A DNA stretch of 7,194 bases from Ferruginibacter sp. Its GTDB lineage: Bacteria > Bacteroidota > Bacteroidia > Chitinophagales > Chitinophagaceae. Position 1 is the first letter of the stretch, and each line of letters starts with the position of its first letter. The translations under genes and the position numbers were made by a program. The notes beneath the pieces are model-generated. The model had not been told where the DNA came from and did not search any database. It saw only the letters and a program-made list of their open reading frames with translations. Positions 1 to 6,600 of this stretch are shown piece by piece. The DNA lies in assembly GCA_018057635.1 (NCBI GenBank), contig JAGPDJ010000120.1, forward strand, positions 1-7,194, given 5' to 3'.

Positions 1-50
1 AGATAGAGGAGCATTACTAATGCAACACCAGATTTTAATATCGTTTTCAT
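1..50 (-). CDS. N-terminal fragment of an exported protein, cut by the left edge
   Basis: An ATG on the minus strand (complement of 48-50) opens a frame that stays open to the window edge and reads MKTILKSGVALVMLLY followed by an incomplete Leu codon. This has the form of an N-terminal signal peptide: two lysines in the first six residues, then a hydrophobic stretch. The mature protein lies outside the window, so no function can be assigned. The gene would be divergent from the DsrE-like gene at 292, sharing a 241-bp intergenic region with it. AGGT lies a few bases before the start, but Bacteroidota rarely depend on such sites. With only 16 codons visible, this rests on the signal-peptide pattern and the divergent layout. 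Confidence 0.55.
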   Translation of the reverse strand, partial: MKTILKSGVALVMLLY

Positions 51-291
51 ATACCTGGTTTTATAGTTTTACTAATTACATTTCTACCATAAAGGTACAT
101 GTGCATTAAAACGCAGGAATATGATGGCAATATCATTACTGTTATGATATTAATCATACAATAAATTATGCAACTGCAAATACAAGTGAAATATGATTAA
201 ATAGAAGTAATCCGGTTAACAGTGAAACTTTCTAAACAATTAATCACGTTATATTAATTTAATACCTTATATTACGCAAAACATTTATAGT
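51..291. promoter_or_regulatory. Divergent intergenic region with ATGAT/ATCAT half-site array
   Basis: This AT-rich gap separates two divergent starts (50, minus; 292, plus) and must hold both promoters. It contains alternating half-sites ATGAT (121-125), ATCAT (132-136), ATGAT (144-148) and ATCAT (153-157). The central pair extends to a perfect 8-bp inverted repeat, AATATCAT (129-136) and ATGATATT (144-151), around a 7-base loop. TATGAT/ATCATA at 143-158 forms an overlapping dyad. A further ATGAT occurs at 193-197. An 8-bp direct repeat TTATATTA lies at 249-256 and 267-274, just before the DsrE-like start. I see no clean Bacteroidota TAnnTTTG -7 element on the plus strand. An operator role is inference from symmetry only. 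Confidence 0.4.
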
Positions 292-978
292 ATGAAATTA
301 ATTTCACTTCTTGTATTGGCTTTGGTTGTCAATTTTACCGGTTATTCTCAAAACTATAATTCTGACAGTGCACTCACTGTGCTGAAAAAACAAAAAGATA
401 GTACACTACGTGCTTTGATACACAATGACTCTGTAAAAACTGAAAAAGAATTTGCCGAGAGAGAAAGATGGGAGAAATTAAAAAACATCGTTCAGTATCC
501 CTATTTCAAGGGTAATGAAATGGCAGGAGTTATGCCAGTTACAGATTTGACTGAAGTTCCTGACCCAAAAATGGAATACAAATTACTATTTGAATTAACA
601 GGCCATAACCCTGATTCACTATCAAAGGAAGTTAATTTTGGGTTGGTGGAAGTAACAAGAATCGTAAACCTGCATATAGCATCCGGCATTCCCCTAAAAA
701 ACATTACACCGGTTATTGTAATACATGCTGCAGCGTTGAAAGCCTTTACCAATAACCAGTATTACCAGGACAAATACAAATTTGATAACCCCAATATCAA
801 GCTGATTAATGAGCTTAAGACTATCGGGGCAAAATTCATTGCCTGCGGACAGGCGATCACATTTATAGATCTTAAAAGGGAAGCCTTGCTGCCGGAAATA
901 AAAATATCACTGACTGCACAAACCGTTCTTTCTTCTTACCAGATGAAAGGGTATGTGTGGTACAACATCCAGATGTAG
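292..978 (+). CDS. Exported DsrE-like family protein
   Basis: The 228-residue product starts with a signal peptide (residues 1 to about 19, ending GYS before QN), so it is probably periplasmic. A charged, probably helical linker (about 25-65) follows, then YPYFKG...GVMPVTDL (about 69-87). The segment from about 95 to the end resembles the DsrE/DsrF-like alpha/beta fold: strand KLLFELT, helix GLVEVTRIVNLHI, strand ITPVIVIHAAAL, then IGAKFIACGQA and a terminal GYVWYNI strand. C185 in IACGQA sits where DsrE-type proteins carry their conserved cysteine, and it is the only cysteine in the protein. Cytoplasmic DsrE, TusD and YchN relatives form oligomers and some relay sulfur. The role of exported Bacteroidota versions is not established, so sulfur handling here is inference. 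ATG 292 is chosen because it places the signal peptide at the N terminus; no Shine-Dalgarno is visible. The gene faces the 535-residue gene across a 49-bp gap. Confidence 0.88.
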   Translation: MKLISLLVLALVVNFTGYSQNYNSDSALTVLKKQKDSTLRALIHNDSVKTEKEFAERERWEKLKNIVQYPYFKGNEMAGVMPVTDLTEVPDPKMEYKLLFELTGHNPDSLSKEVNFGLVEVTRIVNLHIASGIPLKNITPVIVIHAAALKAFTNNQYYQDKYKFDNPNIKLINELKTIGAKFIACGQAITFIDLKREALLPEIKISLTAQTVLSSYQMKGYVWYNIQM

Positions 979-983
979 GTTTC

Positions 984-1016
984 ACCGGCTTAAAAATTAT
1001 TAAAAAACCGGTTTTC
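984..1016. terminator. Weak candidate terminator between convergent genes
   Basis: The 49-bp gap between the converging stop codons (978 and 1028) holds ACCGG (984-988), which can pair with CCGGT (1008-1012) around a 19-base A/T loop, followed by TTT. The right arm also lies in a perfect 12-bp palindrome AAAACCGGTTTT (1004-1015), which is symmetric and could act on either strand. The stem is short and the U tract brief, so this is much weaker than the terminator at 6989. It is the best candidate in a place where two transcripts must end. Confidence 0.3.
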
Positions 1017-1027
1017 AACAAGCTGAA

Positions 1028-2635
1028 TTAATTAAAAAATTCTATCAGTTGTTGCTGGTAACGATAAAGGTTACCTGTTTTTAAGCGTATGCCTGTAGCC
1101 AGCAGGCTGAGTTTTTCCCGGTTGTTAATATTCATGGCTTTTGCCCACAAAGCGAATTCTGTTAATACTTTCCGTTCAGTTTCTTTTTTAGGCAATGCAA
1201 CTGCAGTTTGTTGCAGGAATGTTTTAACAGCTTCAGCTTCGGCCCGTGTTGCATCATTTCTATAAGTTATCGTGATCAGTTTTTTAATTTTATCAATGAT
1301 ATCTGTAACCTGGGGAGGGTTAGCGTTGGCGGAATTTAATTCCAGGTTACTTTGAGTAAACTTTAGTAATATTTTATCTGAGCTTCGGTAATTTTTTCTT
1401 TTTTTAATTTTCTGTTGTTCGGTTTCTGCCAGTTTATATAATATGTTATCCATTGGCCTGAATCCAAACCGGTAATAGAACCAGAATGCGCCCGATTTAA
1501 TGCCATCGGGGTTATCTAACCCGTACTGGTACGGTTCAATCTCAAAACAGGATATTGAAAATACCTGTTTATATACACGCAGCAACTGGCACATCACATA
1601 ACCGGATTCTCCGCCACGGAATGATTCAAGGATATTCATTCCAAACCTGGCACGCTGGCCAAACACCCATGCGCCACCGTAAGAACAGGGAAAGCCATTT
1701 TTAAAAAGGGTAAAGCCAACATATGACTCATATGGCAACTGCCGTTCAGGGATCATTCCATAAATGGCAACACTGATGCCACGCTCCAGTTCATATAATC
1801 TGAAAGAGTTTTCATCCATATAAGTAACCGGGTCTGTTTCCCTTGCTGTTAAAGCCATGGAATTTTTTATTACTTTAATACAGGTCCGCTTATACATAAG
1901 ATCCGGCTTCTTTTGCCGGGGTAAAGCTCTTTGTAAAAGCTCATCCATGTCAAATTGCTTTACAAGTTCTGCATGAAAAAAAAGTTTTGAAACGGGTATC
2001 CTGTTATATGCACGGGAAAATAATTTATTCCGGGGTTCCAGGTTAACATACACGTCTAACTTTTCAAATAAAAGGTCTCTTACAAACGGCTTTTCATGCA
2101 GACTTTCAAGCTGTTTCAGTAAAAAATCAAGGTAACGGTCCGGGGAAACCTGCATTGATTCCAGGAATGCTTCATTGCCAAGACCGGCAGTAGTCTCTGC
2201 TTTTAAAACTGTGGGCAGTGTAAGGCTTAATACTTCATTCAAGTTCAATGCCGGATCATTGAAAGAATCGAATGTAACCCTTGTATCATCATGATGTTTC
2301 AGCCAGTTTAAAAAATCAGGGGTAAAGCGGGTAGTGGTTTGCTGGTAAGGGAGGCCTTCATTTACAGGCAAATGCTTTTGAATATTCGATTTTCGCTTAC
2401 ATAAATTAGAAATGCGTTTAAACTCATTTTCGGCCAGTAACTGAATTTCAGCATTCCCGGGATAAGCACTAATGAACATCAGTAAATTGTGATAACTGCA
2501 CAATTCAGCCGGGTTATTGCAAGTTAACCTGCTGAGTTTTTTAAGTTTATCCAGTAATAATTTTTGAGAATCTTCATCAAAACGGTTGCAGAACAGCTTC
2601 GATTCCTGTAGCAGAGAACTAAAAGTCAGTTTCAT
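1028..2635 (-). CDS. Conserved-type hypothetical protein with a possible GNAT-like core
   Basis: I do not recognise this 535-residue protein as a named family. It has no signal peptide or membrane segment, so it is probably cytoplasmic. Residues 1 to about 290 look mostly helical and charged. The segment at about 302-396 resembles an N-acetyltransferase (GNAT) fold: strands YVGFTLFKNGFPCSYGGAWV and MNILESF, a turn R340-G-G-E-S-G345 where GNATs have their acetyl-CoA loop (Q/R-x-x-G-x-G/A), a helix YVMCQLLRVYKQVF, strand CFEIEP, then a loop with NPDG and the ending FWFYYRFGFRP (384-394), like the C-terminal 'FY.k.GF' of GNATs. E343 occupies the first loop glycine, so acetyl-CoA binding is uncertain. 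A basic patch KIKKRKNYR and a helical tail follow. It ends 49 bp from the convergent DsrE-like gene and lies 194 bp downstream of the PRC-barrel gene, so it is probably transcribed separately. The CDS is secure; the fold is inference. Confidence 0.85.
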   Translation of the reverse strand: MKLTFSSLLQESKLFCNRFDEDSQKLLLDKLKKLSRLTCNNPAELCSYHNLLMFISAYPGNAEIQLLAENEFKRISNLCKRKSNIQKHLPVNEGLPYQQTTTRFTPDFLNWLKHHDDTRVTFDSFNDPALNLNEVLSLTLPTVLKAETTAGLGNEAFLESMQVSPDRYLDFLLKQLESLHEKPFVRDLLFEKLDVYVNLEPRNKLFSRAYNRIPVSKLFFHAELVKQFDMDELLQRALPRQKKPDLMYKRTCIKVIKNSMALTARETDPVTYMDENSFRLYELERGISVAIYGMIPERQLPYESYVGFTLFKNGFPCSYGGAWVFGQRARFGMNILESFRGGESGYVMCQLLRVYKQVFSISCFEIEPYQYGLDNPDGIKSGAFWFYYRFGFRPMDNILYKLAETEQQKIKKRKNYRSSDKILLKFTQSNLELNSANANPPQVTDIIDKIKKLITITYRNDATRAEAEAVKTFLQQTAVALPKKETERKVLTEFALWAKAMNINNREKLSLLATGIRLKTGNLYRYQQQLIEFFN

Positions 2636-2747
2636 ATTAAAAATACATATTTGCAGTAAAGTATGTGATAGTGGAAATTAAAGTATAGTAAAATATAACG
2701 GAATTGGATATCCGAAAATCTTATAAGTAAACTGTACAATACTTATC

Positions 2748-2766
2748 CCGGAATGTATTATTCCGG
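2748..2766. terminator. Compact hairpin, CCGGAAT/ATTCCGG
   Basis: A perfect 7-bp inverted repeat, CCGGAAT (2748-2754) and ATTCCGG (2760-2766), encloses the loop GTATT. On the minus strand it lies 64 bases downstream of the PRC-barrel stop codon. No U tract follows on that strand (GATAAGTATTG), so it is not a textbook intrinsic terminator. It could be an mRNA 3'-end stabilising stem or an operator before the next minus-strand gene. Confidence 0.35.
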
Positions 2767-2779
2767 CTAAGATCATCAT

Positions 2780-2797
2780 TTCCTTTTAATAAAGGAA
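2780..2797. terminator. A/T-rich hairpin, TTCCTTT/AAAGGAA
   Basis: TTCCTTT (2780-2786) and AAAGGAA (2791-2797) form a perfect 7-bp stem with a TAAT loop, 33 bases past the PRC-barrel stop codon on the minus strand. It lies 13 bp from the CCGGAAT hairpin. Following minus-strand bases (ATGATGATC) are not U-rich. Two stems in tandem past a stop codon suggest a 3'-end structure for the PRC-barrel mRNA, but termination is unproven. Confidence 0.35.
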
Positions 2798-2829
2798 TAC
2801 AAGCAATCCCTTTTTAAAGATAAGCGTAA

Positions 2830-3237
2830 TTAACCCGGGTTATCCCAGAAACTATAACTAAGTGTAGTGTACTCAGTTTTATGTTCATTGGTTTCAGGCC
2901 AGTGGTGCTTGTCGAAGCCCGGTGCCTTTGCAAGGGTTTCTTTCTTTTCATTGAAGCGGAAAACCTTATTATCCGGATCAATCTGCAGCAGGTTAAATGG
3001 TATGGCAAAATACTTTTCACCAATGCCCAGGAATCCGCCGAACTCGATCACGTAATACTCTATTTTTCCATAACGGATGTCAAGCATGATATCTTTAATA
3101 GAGCCCAAGTGTTCACCTTCATCATTTATAACCTTGTCTCCAATAATTGAAGATGCAGTTAAAAACTTTAGCGGCGTATTCAGGTAAGGGTCTTCCTCAA
3201 ACTGTCCTGTAAGGTTGTTTTTATATTCTATGCTCAT
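2830..3237 (-). CDS. PRC-barrel domain protein
   Basis: The 135-residue product has no signal peptide or membrane segment. Residues about 23-100 match a PRC-barrel: LKFLTASSIIGDKVIN, D39-E-G-E-H-L-G45 (the typical 'N/D.G..lG.i.d' turn), IKDIMLDIRYGKIEYYVIEF, the glycine-rich G67-G-F-L-G-I-G73, then KYFAIPFNLLQIDPDNKVF. This is the usual strand order, including the 'g..yfaiPw..l' signature. Residues 101-135 are a polar, aromatic tail (HHWPE, YSFWDNPG) outside the domain. PRC-barrels occur in photosynthetic reaction centre subunit H and in RimM. Free-standing forms are of unknown function and are often linked to stress or envelope upkeep. ATG 3237 is taken as the start because it gives the full domain with a short lead; no Shine-Dalgarno precedes it. 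It is divergent from the repeat-protein gene, and I see no functional link to its neighbours. Confidence 0.93.
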   Translation of the reverse strand: MSIEYKNNLTGQFEEDPYLNTPLKFLTASSIIGDKVINDEGEHLGSIKDIMLDIRYGKIEYYVIEFGGFLGIGEKYFAIPFNLLQIDPDNKVFRFNEKKETLAKAPGFDKHHWPETNEHKTEYTTLSYSFWDNPG

Positions 3238-3255
3238 AATTGAAATTTTTATTTA

Positions 3256-3284
3256 CAAATCAATGAATATGATAATTCTTTCAA
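3256..3284 (-). promoter_or_regulatory. Possible Bacteroidota-type promoter of the PRC-barrel gene
   Basis: On the minus strand, TTGATTTG (complement of 3256-3263) differs at one position from the Bacteroidota -7 consensus TAnnTTTG. TTG (complement of 3282-3284) lies 18 bases upstream, close to the usual -33 spacing. Transcription would start only about 10-15 bases before ATG 3237, giving a short leader, which suits the lack of a Shine-Dalgarno. It is a motif match only and could be chance in AT-rich DNA. Confidence 0.3.
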
Positions 3285-3530
3285 TACTAAGCTACTGGAG
3301 TAAATTAATACTTAATATGACCAGCATCAGTTTGATAAATGATTGGCAGATAGCTTAAAAACACATAAATAAGTATCGATTTTTTAAAATATTCCCTTAA
3401 AAATTAGCATTTCCAGATTATGAATATTACTTTAGCATCCTGATTTACCTCTGATTCAACATCTTCCCGAAAAATCCTGCATTATACCACAAGTATCTGC
3501 AAAATCTAACATTCGTTTAATTGTATCATT

Positions 3531-3555
3531 ATTGTTTAACTATTTGTTAATCAAT
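3531..3555. repeat. Imperfect inverted repeat, possible operator
   Basis: ATTGTTTAAC (3531-3540) and GTTAATCAAT (3546-3555) are inverted copies that match at 9 of 10 positions around the spacer TATTT. The centre is 118 bp upstream of the ATG of the secreted repeat protein. A 25-bp dyad of this form suits binding by a dimeric regulator, or a weak hairpin if transcribed. TTAATTG (3517-3523) and CAATTAA (3552-3558) give a second, wider symmetry that overlaps it. The regulatory role is inference. Confidence 0.35.
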
Positions 3556-3660
3556 TAATAATAGGATTCAAAGAAACAATGCAAACAATTGATTTTGCTG
3601 CTTATCCTCTTCCTCCCTGAATTTCCCCGTACTACTATTTATTAATGTAATCGTATTTGA

Positions 3661-6600
3661 ATGAAACATCGTTTACTTTTTACAGGGTTAATTTTATTTT
3701 TATTCACTACAACACTGCCTGCTCAGGGCATTTACCAGTTTTGGGGCACAACAGGTTTGGGCGGACCCGATGATCTGGGTGCAATTTTTAAAACTGATGG
3801 AAATGGAAACAATTTCCAGGTAAAACATAAATACTTAACCAGCAATCCAGGAGCAAATCCCGGTTACACCGAAATGGTAGAATTACAGGGTAAATTCTAT
3901 GGCGTAACTGTTAACGGAGGAAAATTTGATAAGGGGGTTATTTTTGAATGGGACCCGGCAAGTAATGTATATGCGCAAAAAACTGATTTTTCTACAGATA
4001 ACGGATATTATCCTTATGGCAGCCTTACAATATTTGCAGGCAAAATGTATGGCATGACTTCACTTGGCGGATTGTACAATGCAGGCGTGATCTTTGAATG
4101 GGACCCGGCTACAAATGTATACACAAAAAAGATAGACCTTGTAAGTACTACCGGTAGCAATCCTTATGGAAGTATGACTGTTGTTGGAAATAAATTTTAC
4201 GGTATGACAAGCCGGGGTGGTATCAATGATGGCGGGGTGATTTTTGAATGGGATCCGTCAAGTAATAATTACAGTAGAAAAATTGATTTTTTAAACGGAC
4301 CTGGAGGCAGAAATCCATATGGTAACCTGACATATAGTAACGGAAAATTCTATGGAATGACTAGCCGTGGTGGTATTGGTGGCGGTGTGATCTTTGAATG
4401 GGATCCTGCTACAAACATTTATTCCATGCAGGTGAGTTTTAATTTTATTGATGGCAATTCTCCTCGTGGCAGTCTGGTGATGTATGAAGGGAAATTTTAT
4501 GGCACTACTTTTTCAGGTGGCATCAGCGACCGCGGAGTTATATTTGAATGGGACCCATTGAACAATGAATATAATAAAAAAATTGAACTGATCAATTTCA
4601 ATGATGGCCGTCACCCGATTGGTAACTTAACATGTAAAGACGGGAAGTTTTATGGCCTAACCTCTGGACATAGCCAGGGTACAAACCCGATACCTAGTGG
4701 TGGCATCTTATATGAATGGGACCCGGTTACCAATATTTACAGCAACAAATTATCACTTACTATCGGTACAGGTTATTACCCAATGGGAACACTTGCATTA
4801 AGTAACGGTAAGTTGTATGGTTTAACACAAATTGGTGGCAGTAATAATTCAGGTGTTCTTTTTGAATGGAACATTGCTACCGGTAGTTACAGCAAAAAAA
4901 TTGACTTCAATGGAATTGAAGGAGGAAGACCGGGTGGGTTAACTTACCAGGCTGGAAAACTTTTCGGCACCACGCAATGGGGTGGTTATAATTATACCGG
5001 TTCAATTTATGAGCTGGACGTTGAAACTGAATTTTATACAAAAAAGTATGACCTGTCGATTGAAAACGGCAGCAATCCTTTTGGCAGTGTAACAAAATAC
5101 AATGGAAAATATTATGGCATCACTTCCAAAGGTGGAATGTATAATAAAGGTGTAATTTATGAATGGGATCCTGTCAGCAATATTCAAACAAAAAAATATG
5201 ATCTTGATTATACCAGCGGGCATCATCCCTATGGTTATTTAACCCTTTACAATGGTAAATTTTATGGCCTTAATGAAGAAGGAGGAGATGATGGTTCTGG
5301 TACCATGTTTGAATGGGATCCTGCTACAAATATTTATTTAAAACTGGTTGATTTTAATGGAACAAACGGCAGTCATCCTTATGGAAGCCTGCGTTTGCAA
5401 AATGATATTCTTTACGGCATTACTGGATTAGGCGGCGAACATGGCGCCGGAGTTATCTTTGAATGGAACCCTGCAAACCGCATATTTACCAAAAAAATTG
5501 ACTTTAACGGAACAAACGGAGATTATCCAAGGGGTAACCTGGCCTGGTTATCTAACAGATTTTACGGAATCACTGAAGCCGGTGGATTAAATAATGAAGG
5601 CGTGCTATTTGAGTGGGACCCGGCAACAAATAATTACACTGTAAAAGTGAATCTTAGCAAAGACTCCGGAAGCCATCCGTTTGGAAGCCTGGCAATAAAC
5701 GCTGGAAAATTATATGGAATGACCAGTGAAGGCGGCACCAATAATGATGGTGTGATCTTTGAATGGGATCCTGCCGGTAACGTATACACGGTAAAGAAAA
5801 ATTTAAATGCTGCTGAAGCCGGACAACCCGGAATTGGTAATGACCTGGTAACCGTTCCTGCACCGGTAGCAAAAGGCACAGCAGGTACCTGTACCGAATT
5901 CCCTGCTGTTACCATCGATAGCAGTAATAACAACCGTTGGGTTGCCATAACAGATAATGAAGGAAATGCCGTAGCTGAAATTAAAGCCAATGGTAATAAC
6001 CTGGGAATTGTTACGGCTTCTATGTTTATTAATAATGGTATTGTAAGAGAAGATGAGTCAAAAAGATTGTACCTCGACAGGAACCTCACACTCAACCCAC
6101 AGGTAGCCATACCTGCAAATTCAACAGTTGATATACGCTTGTATATAAAGAAAACGGAATTCCTTGCAATGAAGAATGCTGTGAATTCAATCGGACAGCC
6201 TTCCGGTATCAATACGATTATTGACCTGGGCATATCCAGGAACGACAACGGTTGTGGCAATACAATAACCGGCACTAGGGTTGAACTGGAAACCAATCCG
6301 GCGCCATGGGAAGCAGATTATGTATTAACTACCAGTACAGGGAAATTATCATCCTTCTACTTTTTCAACAAAGCAGCAGCAGGACCTTTACCGGTTAGCA
6401 GCCTTGTTTTTGAAGGACACCTGGAAAATAAAGATGCTGAACTTAACTGGAAAACAAGCAATGAATTCAATACACATTCATTTGAACTGGAGAGAAGCCT
6501 GGATGGCAATACTTTCACGAGGATCACTTCGGTAAACGCAGATAACAGCCAGTCATTGCAGCAGTATGTTTATACTGATATGGATGTTTTTGCATTACGC

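Larger units (their letters stand above)
2636..2829. promoter_or_regulatory. Intergenic region upstream of the 535-residue gene
   Basis: This 194-bp AT-rich gap lies between two minus-strand genes, so it should hold the 3' end of the PRC-barrel transcript and the promoter of the 535-residue gene. Near the latter start, TAAAGTAT occurs twice at 2657-2664 and 2679-2686 (ATACTTTA on the transcribed sense), 22 bp apart, or about two helical turns. A GGATATCC palindrome lies at 2706-2713. Two hairpins sit nearer the PRC-barrel gene and are listed separately. I see no clean TAnnTTTG element. Confidence 0.3.
3238..3660. promoter_or_regulatory. Divergent intergenic region before the repeat-protein gene
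   Basis: This 423-bp AT-rich gap holds no reading frame I would support. It must contain the promoters of the PRC-barrel gene (minus) and of the large secreted protein (plus). Its main structure is the 25-bp imperfect dyad at 3531-3555, listed separately. GTTTAA occurs twice, at 3515-3520 and 3534-3539. I cannot place a convincing -7/-33 pair for the plus-strand gene; TGATTTTG (3590-3597) is one base off TAnnTTTG but lacks a well-spaced TTG. The length leaves room for a regulated promoter or a long leader. Confidence 0.4.

Noticed and set aside
501..752. An 83-codon minus-strand frame within the DsrE-like gene
   Set aside because: It is fully contained in a gene with a signal peptide and a recognisable domain, and its product has no features of its own.
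1004..1015. AAAACCGGTTTT palindrome as a stand-alone operator
   Set aside because: It lies between two convergent stop codons, where an operator is unlikely. It is better read as part of a weak termination region.
2814..3150. Several short frames on both strands overlapping the PRC-barrel gene
   Set aside because: They overlap a clear PRC-barrel reading frame and have no motif or plausible start context.
3653..3658. TATTTG just before ATG 3661 as a -7 promoter element
   Set aside because: It lacks the TAnn spacing of the Bacteroidota consensus, and transcription would start inside the coding sequence.
3730..5856. CRISPR array or recent tandem duplication, suggested by the regular 150-bp spacing
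   Set aside because: The units are coding and in frame, diverged in DNA, and much too long for CRISPR repeats. The periodicity is that of protein structural repeats.
5634..6296. A 220-codon open frame on the minus strand inside the repeat-protein gene
   Set aside because: It lies opposite a well-supported frame with clear domains. Its translation is low-complexity in Ser, Pro, Leu and Val with no recognisable motif, as expected from antisense of this coding sequence.
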